Shown in pieces: positions 34,781 through 46,984 of a stretch of 64,000 nucleotides of DNA. The stretch spans positions 3,639,821 to 3,703,820 of the forward strand of contig OZ014417.1 in NCBI GenBank assembly GCA_963965975.1. Reading direction: 5' to 3'. The notes under the pieces were generated by a model. It was not told the origin of the DNA. It searched no databases and was given only the letters and a program-made list of their open reading frames with translations. This DNA comes from Xestospongia bergquistia (lineage: Eukaryota > Porifera > Demospongiae > Haplosclerida > Petrosiidae). Position 1 is the first letter of the stretch. Each line of letters opens with the position of its first letter. The position numbers and the translations under genes were made by a program.

Positions 34781-37095
34781 TAGCCATGATACATTTCTGA
34801 TTGACTCCATTAGTGCAGTTCTCCATCTTAAACACTGAGAAACAAAATAAGAAACATTTATTATTATTATTGTAACAGCATTTTGATTATAAATAATTCC
34901 CTTTATGAGGTAATGTTACCGTCAACTACTAGTTTAAGAAGAATAAAAAAAATCATCTAAATTATGATTTTTCTAAGAAGTGTCTTATCTCTATAGAACA
35001 TCAGAAGATTGATTAAAGAATTGAAAGTTGTAGTTATGCTTGATAATCCCATTAACTTGTGTGACCTTTAGATATATAGAATTACAGAATTGAAAGTTGT
35101 GGTTACATTGGACAATGTCCATTAATTGGTATCATCTTTGGGATATATATACAGAGTATAAATATACATATAGACCAATACAATCATGGACCATTTTATA
35201 TAAAGTCATCACATGTATAGGGTGCCTACTTATTACCAATGTAGTGTGTATCAGCACATTACATTGGTAGTCAATGGGTACAATTTGTTTTATGTGTTGT
35301 CTTTACTATATAGTCACATGCAATAATAAAATTAAAAAAATGACTTATATTGAACTGTGGAGTTATAAAGATGGGAACATAGGCAGCTGTATCTATTTAC
35401 ATGGAGTGACTATAGAATGCTAGAAATAATTTTAAAAAGGCTTCAAGCCTTTGTATAAGTGAACCTAATATATTATATATAGCGCTTAGCATGCATGCAT
35501 ACATATATCACTATATAAATGTATTACTTGTTCAACCAATATATATATATATATATTTAGTTAGTTAAGCTACAATAATACATGATGGGATACAAGCCAA
35601 TTTTTAAAATTAATATACTATTTGATAAATTTTGTAGTAAATTTTGTCAGTATGAGCTCTAGATTCATTGCATGTGTTGAAACTATATGATTTGTAAATT
35701 CCATAGTGATTAGTAATCAAAACAGATTATGTTTTCAAATGATAAATGTAGTTTGTAGACATGTATGCACCTGATGAGTGATCAGCAATTACTTAAAAGA
35801 ACTAATCTATTACAACAAAACATCTTAATTATATCACCATATAGTCAGAAAAGGGTTGGTATTAATGTTTTAATATTCATTTCTTATTTCACCAAACAAA
35901 AAACATATTAACGCCAAACGTTTCAATAGTCAGAGCCACTATCTTCATCAGTGGCTTAAATAATGAAAAGTAAAAGTAAAAAGCATTCTATTTGTAGTAC
36001 ACACAAAGTTCAAAACTTCATAAACATTCTGCATTCCTGCAAGCGTTGCGTGGGTGGGCTGCACGTGTGCAGTGCTTTGATGTTTCAATCTTCTATCATT
36101 TAGCGGTGGGAACCTGAGGCTTCGGATAGAGATATCGTGGGAGGATATGGTAGCTGTAGTTGAAGGCTAAACCATACTGACAAAGTGCATTTGACCAGTA
36201 ATGTTTATAACATCAATAATATATCTATCAAATAACAAAAATCATGCATTTACAATAAAGCATAGGATTTATTTATATACAGATGACTTATCCAGCATCA
36301 GCCATACATAGTTTTATACTTAGTGGATGATCAATATAAAAATAAGTAGCTAATTCACAAGCTATAATAATAAAAGATATAATAACTATTTTTATTGTAA
36401 TTATCATAGTATTTTGGAATTGGCAGTATAAAGTACTAGTTAATATATGTTATAAATATTATTACAAAATTTATTAAAAAAGAAAGGCGTTGCTACTGTA
36501 TGTACTGAAATATAATTTACAACCTGAACAACCAGTTAGAATTACTTCCTCAGATTTGTCCATTCCAGCTGTCATTAGTGTACCCAGTATTGATTGAAGT
36601 ATTTCGAAGTCTCTAAAACAGATTGGAGTCCCTTCTATATCAATTGGATGATCACTATATCATAATACATGTATATACATTCATTGGTGTTATATTATAA
36701 CTTATACACATTGTCAGTAAATGGTACTCCATCATATAGTTAATAAAAGCTAGATTCCAATTATAAAAGTCAGGATTAGTGTCTTGATTGTCAAAAGAAA
36801 CCAGAGAACACAGCAATAGTTGGCCAGGATTTTGATGATCCAAGACTTGATTTACTTCAACCAAAACAACCTCCTTCATCATATATGACACCACAGTACT
36901 CTCCACCTTCCAAATGAATACTACATTTACTAGGACAAGTTACATATAAGCAAACGAGGAAAAGTGTGTTGCATATACATAGCCAGCCAATACTTTGCTA
37001 TCAGACTAACTTTGCCTAAAAGAATAGCCTGGAGGTGAGCCATCTAGACAAAAAACTTCTTGTTCATTGTGAAAGAGCACCAACTTTTTATAATT
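34780..37095 (-). pseudogene. Pectin-acetylesterase-like pseudogene, copy 2
   Basis: Exons in minus-strand order: 37095-37010 (KLVLFHNEQEVFCLDGSPPG), 36925-36715 (HQNPGQLLLCSLVSF, DNQDTNPDFYNWNLAFINY), about 36660-36520 (third exon), a piece near 36300 (STKYKTMYG-like), and 34845-34780 (exon 6). Frameshifts occur in exons 2 and 4, and the nucleophile region is split by decayed intron sequence. A Penelope-like fragment lies inside at 35890-36130. Non-functional. Confidence 0.7.
35890..36130 (-). mobile_element. Penelope-like element terminal fragment with hammerhead-like motif
   Basis: The minus strand at 35951-35921 reads CTGATGA, a stem-loop GATAGT-GGCTCTG-ACTATT, then GAAA: the conserved hammerhead core order. 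GAAA is followed by CG-TTTGG-CG, a possible minimal stem III. The phrase 'AAACGTTTGGCG ... CTGATGAAGATAGTGG' is typical of Penelope-like retroelement termini. Stem I pairing is weak. No GIY-YIG or RT coding sequence is present. Confidence 0.55.
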
Positions 37096-37099
37096 TAAT

Positions 37100-37715
37100 C
37101 ATAAGTGATACCAGTGTACACAAATTAACTGAAACTCCAAATACCTAGTACTAGTAAGAACACATAATGTACATAAAATGTATATTTTCCATAATATAAT
37201 TGAATCTCTAAAATGTGGATCATCCACATCTTATGAAAGTAAGGAATCAAATTTACAAATCACTGTGCAGGTATAACAAAACTATTAATGTGTTGATAAT
37301 ATATTACATATATCAGGTAGGGAGCTAACATAGAAGATGCAATCAAAAATTCATTCCAAAAAGTGATGTCATCTGAAAAAGAGGGGGTATTATGATTAAT
37401 ACATTTTCAACTAGTCTGATATAATTAGTTGTATTACCAAAAATAGATGTGACAAAGAAATTCGAACAACAGTAAAACAAGATCTACATTATTGCTATCC
37501 ATTTTAAAACTTCAATTATGAAAGTATACTCTTCTCATTGTTTGACAATAATTTTATGAAGAGCAAATTACATATATAGATTCCTTTGGAAGAATGGCCA
37601 AGCACAAAATGTATATCACTAGTACCTTTTCTAAAGAATTGCATCATTGTGATGCACAGGTGCTTAAAGGAAAATTACAAATTATCATAACACATACAAT
37701 TTAGGGAGCTACAGT
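37100..37715. repeat. Non-coding segment duplicated at 60140-60780
   Basis: Blocks such as AAGTGAAACCAGTGTACACA (variants), GTAGGGAACTAACATAGAAG and TTCATTCCAAAAAGTGATGT align in order with 60140-60780. No gene is recognised. Confidence 0.7.
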
Positions 37716-37716
37716 T

Positions 37717-37932
37717 ATGTTTGACATGGTGGTAATGATAGAGTACATTGGACCATTTTCTACACAAGATCATTATGTTTTGTACACTTTAAACAACAAA
37801 AGGTGGTACAAGATTGATGACTCCTTGGAGGATGTACAAGTGATGACAACGAAATACAATTACTTCAGGTTATATCACATGGATCTTGATGAGATCTTGA
37901 AAAGCAGGCCTATAATTATACTGATATACTAA
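37717..37932 (+). pseudogene. USP-like deubiquitinase C-terminal fragment, copy 1
   Basis: MIEYIGPFSTQDHYVLYTLN and NKRWYKIDDS resemble the GHY...Y....W-K-DDS block around the catalytic His of ubiquitin-specific proteases. It ends in PIIILIY. Only this C-terminal patch is present. A decayed second copy lies at 60800-61010. Origin may be a captured gene fragment moved by the duplication. Confidence 0.5.
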
Positions 37933-37999
37933 TACATGGTGAGGGCTATCCAGTTTCATGGTGCCTAATGTAATGAAGTTGCCATGTGTTGTATTGAGA

Positions 38000-38370
38000 A
38001 TTTTGTGCAAATACTGGACTAGAGATGTAAGGATAAGTATACTAATATAAAGAGGGTTGGCTATGCAAGACTTGTGGCTGGCTGGCTATGCATATGTGAG
38101 ACTAGTGGTGGTTGTGACTTCTAATAAATTAATAGTGGGTGGTACAGAGCAAATTAAATTTAGGAATGCCCTGCAATTTGTGAAAATATTCTTCTGCTGG
38201 AAAAAAATATGGTATTGTGTCCAACAAAAATGACAATTCACTTGGTTAAACCAACCAATTTATTTTTACAATGATATATTATAGGACTAATTACACAATT
38301 ACTCTAATAATTTAAGAAAATATATTTCAAGTTTTGTGCAGAGTATAATTATGTTCGACTAAGTCCTTAC
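38000..38370. other. Junction of duplication units D and E
   Basis: The segment 38070-38275 matches 29890-30090 (TTAATAGTGGGTGGTACAG, AACCAACCAATTTTTTTTAC-like MITE end). This marks the head-to-tail junction. No gene. Confidence 0.65.
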
Positions 38371-38580
38371 AATACTGACATTGCTAAGGTTTATCACTAG
38401 ACTACATGAACATGAGTTTGGATGTGACTGCTTTTATTAAATCTTTTTCCACAGTACTGATATTGTTAAGGTTTACCGCCAGTGTGTATACGAATTCGAA
38501 GATCGGTTTGTAGATTAGTATTATTACTAATTGTTTTCACAGTTCTGACATTGGTAATGTTTATAACCTGTGTGATAAAA
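38370..38580 (-). pseudogene. Orphan C2H2 finger cluster downstream of copy E
   Basis: Two to three decayed fingers. One reads QYCGKRFNKSSHIQTHVHV preceded by an in-frame TAA; an upstream one has NYQCQNCENN followed by stops. Ends with CAGTATTGTAAGGACTTAGTC, as in 5655-5690. Relic of the same exon as 30100-30315. Confidence 0.7.
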
Positions 38581-38739
38581 TTTCTGGATAATGTTCTAGT
38601 TCAAAAGTTTACAGTTTTTGAAATATATTAGCATTATCAGCTCTCCAATATAAACAAAATAATAATCATGCTATCCTAGAATATTATTATTAGTCTATAG
38701 AATGAAATATAACAAGTTATTTTTTCAGAGACTAAAATA

Positions 38740-38945
38740 TAGCAAGCCATCTATTGTTCTGGGATAGAATGTTGGCAAGCAATTTATTATCTTAGGATAA
38801 AATGCTGCAAGCCAAAATTTTTTTGTCTTACGATAAATTTTGTGCTGGCAGGACAAAATCCTGAAGCAATATTTTATTCTAGGATAAAATAATTTTGTAA
38901 TATTTTGTACAGTGGGACGAATTTTAAGTAGGATAATAATTGTCA
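38740..38945. repeat. Palindrome-rich TCCTAGGATA-type spacer (unit E)
   Basis: Third copy of the spacer, with TTATCTTAGGATAAAATGCT, ATTTTATTCTAGGATAAAAT and related boxes. Confidence 0.65.
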
Positions 38946-39179
38946 TGACAAAACAATTTACATCCACTTTAATTAAATAAGAAGCACTGCTATCACTGGT
39001 TAGAGGTGTTGAATTCACTTACTCCACTAGTTACAGTGACATTGTATTCTGTTACGGTGCACAGGAACTTTGGACTAGTCGCCCTGGAACTGCTTTAACT
39101 TCTCTAGAACTATATTTGTGTAGTGTTGTTACTATGGTAACTTAATAAAGTGATAATGAATAATGATTAGCAAAAATAG

Positions 39180-41551
39180 TTAACTATTTTTGAGATGAAT
39201 ACCAAGATAACTTTGGAGACTACCATTCTGAATAAATCCTTTTCCACAGCGCTGAAATTGGTAAGGTTTATAACCAGTGTGTATACGAAGATGAGTTTGG
39301 AGATGAGCCTTTTGAATAAATCCTTTTCTACAGTACTGACATTGGTGAAGTTTATCACCAGTGTGTATCCGAAGATGACTTTTAAGATTAGCATTACGAC
39401 TAAATTCTTTTCCACAGTACTGACATTGGTAAGGTTTATCACCAGTGTGTATACGAAGGTGAATTTGGAGATGACCGGTTTGATTAAATCCTTTTCCACA
39501 GTACTGACATTGGTAAGGTTTATCACCAGTGTGTACACGAAGATGAGTTTGAAGACTACTATTCTGATTAAATTCTTTTCCACAGTACTGACATTGGTAA
39601 GGTTTATAACCAGTGTGTATACGAAGATGAGTTTTGAGACTACTGCTTTGATTAAATCCTTTTCTACAGTACTGACATTGGTAAGGTTTATTACCAGTGT
39701 GTATACGAAGATGAGTTTTGAGACTACTGCTTTGATTAAATCCTTTTCTACAGTACTGACATTGGTAAGGTTTATTACCAGTGTGAATATGAAGATGTCT
39801 CTTTAACAATGACTGAAATGAAAATTTCTTTCCACAGTAATCACAAGTGTTATCTGGATTTCCAACTTTATCATTGGAAATGATCCCCTTTTTTTGCTTT
39901 TCTTCTTTTACATTAAATAGCTCATGTTTACGAATGTGGTCTTGTAACTGATACAATTCACAAAAGCTTTCTTGACACTTTTGACAAGTAAAACATTGAG
40001 GATTAGCAGAAAGACAGTTAGGGTTACGTTGAAGATGCAAATCAAAATTAGATTTCAAAACAAAACTACTTCCACAGTTTTTGCAATTATAAAATTGATA
40101 ATCATCTACAAATTTATAGTAAAGTTATTTCTGTCAAAACAATTACTCTACCTTCTTCAAAACTAGTTGTAATCCCAAGTTCTAATGCATATTGTTCACC
40201 ATACCATATATAGAGTTCATTACCAGGATATATATGCTTGAATGAACGATAATAAATGTTACCATGATATTGAAAAGCTACTAAATTCTGCTCATCTTCA
40301 TTACGAGCACAGTTAATAAATCGTAACCAATTACTTTCCTTATCTGATTGACCATCAATATAATATGACTCCTCTCCAAAATGTTTTACCTGAATAAATT
40401 AAAATAATTAATACTTTTTATTGCATTACTACAGTACTTCCCACATGTAGTTAGTATCTTCTCCTTCAGTGAGCTCTTCTTTTAACACTCTCCTTCCTTC
40501 ATAAGGACCAAACCTAACTCTACGAGGTATAAACTGCGTAGCAAAAACACCCAGACCAGCATTGGGTATCTTAGAAGGTTTAACAGTTAATTCAGATGGA
40601 ACAAATACACTAGTGTATTGTAGAGATGCTTCATCATGACCACTACAAGGATCTAGAGTTAGTAAGGGTCCATGAACAGGACAGTCACCATGATGAATTT
40701 CCTCACAGTTGTCACAAACTAGTAACAAAGGTTGTAGAAGTAAGCATGTTGATACTGAACTTACAGAGATATTCATCTTCATCAGATAGTTCATCTTCTC
40801 TGTATTCTTTTTGTTGAATTAATCTTTTAGGATATCGTTCACTAACTGGAAACTGAGGTACATCACCACTGTATTAAGAAAATAACATGAGAAATACTGA
40901 TATAATCTAACTTACACATCTCCAATATCAAATCCTTCAAAGTCTTCATATTCTTCAGTATTATCATTTCCAAATAACTCGAAAAACTCCTTCAACAACT
41001 TGCAATTACGGCTCTCAAATGAAGGCTCCTCACCCTCTACAGATTGGTAATATTTCTTTTGGTGTGGTTTTTGCTGCTTCAAGACACTCGCATGTGGATA
41101 ATTCTAACATTATTGAGAGCAATAGCCCAATATTACAGTTGTATCAAACACTTACCACATGTTCTGCTATATCACACAGAGGATCTCTCACTGCATTCTC
41201 AACTACTGGAACTAAACACAATAAAATAACATTCATATTTAATTTAAAAATTTATTACCTCTTGTGATATCATTTGTTTTTTTCTTCATCACACTAGTCT
41301 CTAGAGCAGGTGTCCATTCATCTCCACTATCACTGCTACTATTACTACAATTACTATATCGTCTCCTTCTCTTTTTCCTAAATCTACTCTTGTTTTGGGA
41401 CTTAACATCTAAACCTACACACAATCTTTATGACTTTTTATTTACCATGTAATAGTATTTTACTTAAAGTTTTCGTGAGTTCAATATTCTTTTTAATATT
41501 CCCTAGTCTTCCCTTCTCGTAGTCACACAATTCTTGCATTACACCTGCCAT
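39180..41551 (-). CDS. PRDM9-like: PRDM9-like gene, copy E (KRAB-like, SSXRD, PR/SET, C2H2 array), apparently intact
   Basis: All eight exons are in frame (678 aa): 41464-41551, 41259-41414, 41156-41211, 40916-41103, 40765-40868, 40438-40718, 40152-40389, 39180-40105; introns 44-49 bp, GT-AG. The protein follows copy A: KRAB-like LCDYEKGRLGNIKKNIELT then GDEWTPALETS; acidic exon 4; SSXRD-like RYPKRLIQQKEYR; knuckle CDNCEEIHHGDCPVH; SET core NCARNEDEQNLVAFQYH and WYGEQYALELG. It has eight array fingers. Fingers two and three are identical at DNA level, and the last has lost its first Cys (FQRCGKGF) and a zinc His (to Tyr). A LINE 3' end lies about 80 bp upstream of the start, so only the conserved 15-mer box and about 25 bp beyond it remain of the family promoter. 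Confidence 0.87.
39613..39780 (-). repeat. Perfect 84-bp tandem finger duplication in copy E
   Basis: 39613-39696 and 39697-39780 are identical, encoding two consecutive CQYCRKGFNQSSSLKTHLRI fingers. No silent differences, so the event is very recent. Confidence 0.93.
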
Positions 41552-41589
41552 TTCGAACGCCTAAGTCTAGCTTGATAACAGACGACTAT

Positions 41590-41604
41590 ATTTCCGTTAA
41601 AAAT
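41590..41604 (-). promoter_or_regulatory. Conserved ATTTTTAACGGAAAT box upstream of copy E
   Basis: Identical 15-mer, 39 bp upstream of the copy E start. The LINE sequence begins about 25 bp beyond it. Confidence 0.45.
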
Positions 41605-41629
41605 ATTAGCAACTCCCCCTAAAATTTAA

Positions 41630-44330
41630 CCCTTTACAAGTCAACGTCAAAGTCAAAGTTTATTCGATAAAGCCCCAGTGGGCACGATTTGGAATAAAAT
41701 CATTATATAATAAATATGTTACTAAACTTATCTAAATGGAGTTTTTCTAATAAGTTCATCAACTTCTTGTAGTCCAGCTCGCGATCCAGATGGAGCTTTT
41801 CGCAATGTGAGACCAAGATGTGATCCAACACTGATAACTCAGGGAGTGGAGTGGCATCTGACATGGGTGATTGCCTCTTCTGTGATGAGTCAAAGCTCTA
41901 CTCAGCAGCTGCAGGCCTTTCACTGTCTTCCATCCAAAATACAGAGCTGCATCCCAGAGCCGGGACCAACCAATCCGTCTCGACACCTCTGCAACCATAG
42001 GGGCCTTCTCCAAGCATCTGTCTGCGTGCTTCTTCTTATCGAGTGCAAGCATTTCCTTCTTCATGTCCCTGATAGAGCCAAGACTTCCACTGAGGATGAT
42101 ATCTGTGAAAGTCAATCCAAACCACTCCTCCAGCTCCTTGCACTCCTTCACCAGATATGACGAATCAGCATCATCACTGAGTGCCAGTATCACATGTCCA
42201 GTCAGGCTGACAGGATTACTCACAACAACACGATGGAGAAAGCCTAATTTCCTACCAAAATTATGTACCTCATGGTTGGAACCTCCAAAGCCGTAATAGC
42301 TGCAGTATTAGAGTTATGTCATGGCCACTTTAGTACTCGCTTTACTAGCTCTCCCCGAATGGCCTCTAGTTTCTGCCATAACATCTTCGTCAAGATCCAA
42401 TTCTCACATCCAAACAACAAAATCAGTATAACACATGACTCCAGCATAGCTCTTGAAGACAATGGACTAACCTCACCCTGAAACACACCAATGCTACAAA
42501 AATGGAAAAAGGCATGACAGGCTTTCCTAATGTTCTCATCAATAGATGTAGATGCCAATAGGTCTTCCCTCTACCAGTAACCCAGACATTTTCCTACGTC
42601 CCCAGTTGGCATGACAGACCATTCACCTCACAGACAGGAAATTCAAAACCCTTTTGACTTGAGAAAAGTACAATCTCGCATTCACTAACATTCAATTTGA
42701 GAAGGTTTTCCTCAGGAAACACTTTCATGAAAGCTACCTGATACTGCAATGATTCCTCACTTGTTGCCAAAGTTCTGACATCATCAGCATGAAGGAAACC
42801 TCCAGCATTGAATTTGTTGACAAACAAACACCAGATACCTGCAACTGCCTAAGAAGGGGCTCCATCACCAACAGAAAGAGTGCTGGGGACAGCACCGACC
42901 CCTGCTTCATACCTCTCTCCACCAGGAAATGCTCAGAGAGCATCTCATCCATCCTCACTTTGCAGGAGCCTTCATCATACTAGCTCTTCAAGAGTCTCCA
43001 CATCTTACCATTCACTCCAACATCAAACAGCTTCTCTAATAACACCGGATATTCAACAGAGTTGAAAGATTTCTGCAAGCCATACAGACACATATAGATA
43101 CAACTTCCACCTCTAATGTATTTGACAACAACCTCTTGTGTAGCAAAAATGGCATCAGATCAAGAGACTGCTTTCCTATAAACGGATTGGTTAACATGTG
43201 GCAGACCTGGTTCCGTAAAAAGCAAATCGAGACATTCTAACAACAAGAATTCCAGAACTTTGGAGACCATAGATGTGAGTGTAATCCTTCTGTAGCTGTT
43301 GACCTTCAAAGGATCCCTCCGACCTCTCTTATAGATGGGCACTGTGACATCACTCTTCGATACTTCAGGTACAACTTCCAAAACAACAACATCATTTAGG
43401 ATCTTATTAACCATGTGATCACAGCATCTCCACCAGCCTTCAAGTGCTTTGCCATCAGCCCATCAAGGCCCAGTGCTTTCGTCCTCTTTAGCCTGTTGAC
43501 AGCCCTTGACATCTCCTCTGCAGTGAAGTGAACATCAAATAGAAACACCTCATTCTTACAAGATTGTACTTCCAAAAGTCACATCTTGTCTTTCTGAGAA
43601 AACATATTGGGAGTATCTTCCAACCACAATTCACCCAGCTTGTGGAAATGCTCTGCCCATACTTTAGGAGTGTCTCAGGATCCTGTATTGTTTCTTCCCT
43701 TACAACCAGCTTGGAGCATCTAGACGTCTTCGTTTATGGGGTCTACTATCCTGGGCAACAAACAAACTGTCTCTCTTTTGCACTCGTAATCTCTCTGATC
43801 TGGCAGCACACCATCGCACTCTTTTCCTCACAGCCCTCCACATTCTATTCTTCTCTTCAGTGGTCCCTCTGCAGGACCAAATCTTTCAAGCCAGTCAATT
43901 TACACTCTGGATCCATGCAGCCATTCCCCCCTCCCCTGCCTAGCAACAGAACATCTGCCGTGGCACAGACTACAACACTTATACCTTAATTCTCTCTCCG
44001 TTTAGCCTGGCTCCTAGCAAACTCCTCATTTTCCATTCTTCAGGAATCACACCTCCTTATAGCACTAGGTAACATCCAGATATCTTCAATGTGCTTTTCT
44101 TTCACTGTCTTCCCTACTCCAACTTTCTCTCTTGACACTAACACATCCCCAGGGTCAGCTAGGTTCCTACTTACAGCATCCAGGAACAAAGATTTTCTCA
44201 AGTCTCCCAACTTATCTGAGCTTTTGAATCTCAACTTTTTCACAAACACTTCCATCAGTAACTCACAGCTGACTCCAAAGAGTGGAAGTAACTCCATAAT
44301 AAAACTAACTTACAAGCAAACACAGTAACA
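41630..44330 (-). mobile_element. Non-LTR retrotransposon (LINE) with frameshifted reverse transcriptase
   Basis: Minus-strand pieces in order: LSDKLGDLRKSLFL-type region (44297-44040); VPIYKRGRRDPLKVNSYRRI, TLTSMVSKVLEFLLLE (43414-43160); ERGMKQGSVLSPALFLLVME (42958-42734); HADDVRTLA catalytic region (42827-42594); then FGCENWILTKMLWQKLEAIR, typical of the RT C-terminus (42558-42319), and a tail (42223-41759). Several frameshifts. It is richer in GC than its neighbours and its 3' end abuts the promoter of copy E. It is a different family from the relics at 25-30 kb. Confidence 0.85.
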
Positions 44331-44334
44331 AAAC

Positions 44335-44900
44335 CACAAAGACACAACGGTGGCAAAGAAATGAAGAGAAACCACAGACAGGGCACAAATCCCACTCACT
44401 TGTATATACCTTCGTTGTATGCCAACTACCCATTTACCAACCATTCATGCATGAACATTATATGTTCTTGACCATAAGATTTAAGTTAAAAACGCATTGT
44501 TTGTGTGTGCTTTTTTCTTTGTTTTTTAGCAAGAAAACAAGATCATAAGCTCACCTGAAGTACTCCAGTGGAAAAACAGGTCATTTTTGTGTCCGTGTTA
44601 TCACTAGTTTTGCATAGTGTTCGTTTTACGATGTTTCACAAGTTGGTGTCCCCACTGAGGAGATTGATTTGCCATTTTTTTATTTGTGCTACTCTAAGTG
44701 AGTCGTTATGTTTTATTTAGATTTGTAGAAGGTGTTTGTGTCAAAGCTAAACTACCTGTGTCTGTAAGTAAGCTATTTTTATGTTTTATTACACAGTTTT
44801 AGGTATAGAAACATGAGTGATAAAATGAATACACATTACATGATTGATAACATAAAGATAGTAAGTGAAATGATAATGATAGTAAGTACTGTCTATTGCA
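44335..44900. other. No gene recognised
   Basis: 5' edge of the LINE and AT-rich DNA. No conserved ORF. Confidence 0.5.
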
Positions 44901-44904
44901 GTTG

Positions 44905-45110
44905 TGGATTTATATGATACTTTTCAAAGCAGCAATCATCTTCATCATGAGTATAAATACAAAGAGGAACATCACATGCTTTACATTTTAGTCTGGTTCC
45001 AAGTCTCATTTTATTAACATTCCAGCAGTACCAACATCTAGCTTTGTTACATTTTGCAACATGTTCAGTTTTGCCATAGACTGTCCATGGGGATTTGGGG
45101 AATACATCCC
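44905..45110 (-). pseudogene. piggyBac-type transposase C-terminal cysteine-rich domain
   Basis: The minus strand reads KCNKARCWYCWNVNKMRLG then LKCKACDVPLCIYTHDEDDC and FEKYH, the C-x2-C ... C-x2-C-x3-LC ... CFE-YH pattern of piggyBac C-terminal domains, which bind the transposon ends. No catalytic DDD part is seen nearby. Confidence 0.75.
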
Positions 45111-45129
45111 ATCCTAATTGATTATCGCT

Positions 45130-45645
45130 AGCTGTTCTTCATATCAGAGGACACATGGACATTAAGGACATCCCAGGACGTCCCTTGTACTCCTATGATA
45201 ATACCACCCCTTGTCAATAAATGTCCATCTCATCCCTTAGTCCCCATGGGATGTGAGGGCATTAAGGACAACTCTTGAACTCCTATGATAATACTACCCC
45301 CTGTCAGTAGATGTCCATTCTTTGGACTCCTATGATAATACTGACCACTATATATAATTAACATCCAATCCCTTAGTCCCTAAGAGATGTGTGGACATCA
45401 AGGACATCCCTTGGACGTCTATGATAATATTGACCACTATATATAATTGTCCATCCCATCTCTTAGTTCCCAAGGGATGTGTGGACATTAAGAACATTCC
45501 TAGGGCTCCTGTGATAATACTAGCCATTATATATAATTGTCCATCCTGTCCCTTAGTCCTAAAGGGATGTGTGGACATTAAGGACATCCCTTGGACTCCT
45601 GTGATAATAATGGCAATTATATATAATTGTCTTATTTGGTAAATG
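45130..45645. repeat. Tandem satellite 1, about 90-bp units
   Basis: About five units with the core GGGATGTGTGGACATTAAGGACATCCCTTGG, ACTCCTATGATAATACT and CCATCCCATCCCTTAGTC. Each unit has complementary GGGATG/CATCCC arms. ORFs through it are periodic artefacts. Confidence 0.9.
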
Positions 45646-45649
45646 TACT

Positions 45650-46980
45650 TAGTAGATACTAACTCAACAATAAATGTACATAAATCATCAATTGTACAGA
45701 AATATGACCACAAGTCACTTATACAGGTTCTTGATATTTGTTGTAAGGTTTTCTGGGACTCTTTCGTGGAGTATTGTGAGGAGATTTGTGGTGACTCTTG
45801 TGAGGTGTAGAAACATCTACATCAGAAGATTTCCTCTTGTACCTTTGGGAGATTCCCTAGGAAGTTCAGGAATAGTTACCATGTAGTGCAAAATTTTGAG
45901 AGACAATCTATGTGATTTTCATAATTTTTGTGAATAAATTAAAATTTGGAGGTACACATATATGATAAGAGCAGGCTATGCCAGATTTTCTACACATGTT
46001 ACCACTAGTGAGAAAAAAGTATTGGAAGTTCTCTTTTGGTAATGAAATACTGGTACAGAAAAATTAAACTAAGACTTGCAAACAACAACCAAGAGACTTA
46101 AAACACATTCATACGTACATAGTTAATGTCATGGTATTAAATTTGATAGTAATGGATATAACCACAAAAAAAATGGAAACAATTGTCCTCAAAAATTTCC
46201 CACTATATCATATGTATAAACTACGAATTTTCGCACAAGTTACAATTGTATCTCAGGCTTTGTTAATGCATGAGAGTATTCAGGCATTTGAGATTCCAAA
46301 TTTCATTTTTTTCTTAGCGAATGCTGCCATTTTGTCTTGTTCCTCTGGAACATCCTGCTTTATGAACGTGTATTGCTATGTAAAGTTATGTGAAAAGTAT
46401 GTGTACACTTGTTTATAACAAACCATTCCATGTAGTTTGCTTGTATCTGTTCTTTCCAATTTTCCAAGACCAGATTGCTCTAATTCTGGAGAGAGTGCAC
46501 AGTTGCAGAGTGAGAATCCACTTATTCCAACATCCTTGTGGACTTTGGAAGAATCCCATATGTTTATACATTACTCACTTGAGCTGAATATCTTTTCTAA
46601 TATCACTTCAACGAGCCATATATGCTGTTTGCTGACAGCATACATCAACAAAGTTAATAGCAGCAACCATTGTTTCATATGTAATTGAATTTTCATCACC
46701 TTCATTGGTAGAATCATCCTTTGGATACACGTTAAAGAGAATGTGTAGGGCAGCAGATAGCTTTTAGCATCGAAGGAATGACATTCCAGTCAATACCTAT
46801 ACACCAACAACTTTCTAACTTCTGCCTATTCTCTCTGCTTCTTGGATCAACAGCTATTATTTGCTAGTGTATATCTACACAGGATGTTTCCAAACTACTG
46901 GACACTTGTTACACGGTTTGCTATGATTACCAAGGGTATAGATCCTATTACTATGAAAGGTATGATAGAAAATCTCTAGC
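45650..46980. other. No gene confidently recognised
   Basis: Several short ORFs (46131-46418, 46437-46688) with no domain. Sequence from about 46730 may belong to the upstream end of the KDZ element (a LSASWINSYYLLVY-like reading near 46830). Confidence 0.4.
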
Positions 46981-46984
46981 TCTT

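Larger units (their letters stand above)
29890..37960 (-). repeat. Duplication unit D (PRDM9-like D plus esterase copy 2)
   Basis: Order along the minus strand: USP-like fragment (about 37930-37720), esterase copy 2 (37090-34780), shared flank, PRDM9-like D, palindromic spacer, orphan fingers (30315-30100), MITE end (30090-30040). The same order occurs in 61030-38000 (unit E). Unit ends share AATTAATAGTGGGTGGTACA (near 29940 and 38130). Confidence 0.75.

Noticed and set aside
43564..43989. Plus-strand 141-aa ORF inside the LINE
   Set aside because: It is antisense to the reverse-transcriptase reading on the minus strand and has no domain.
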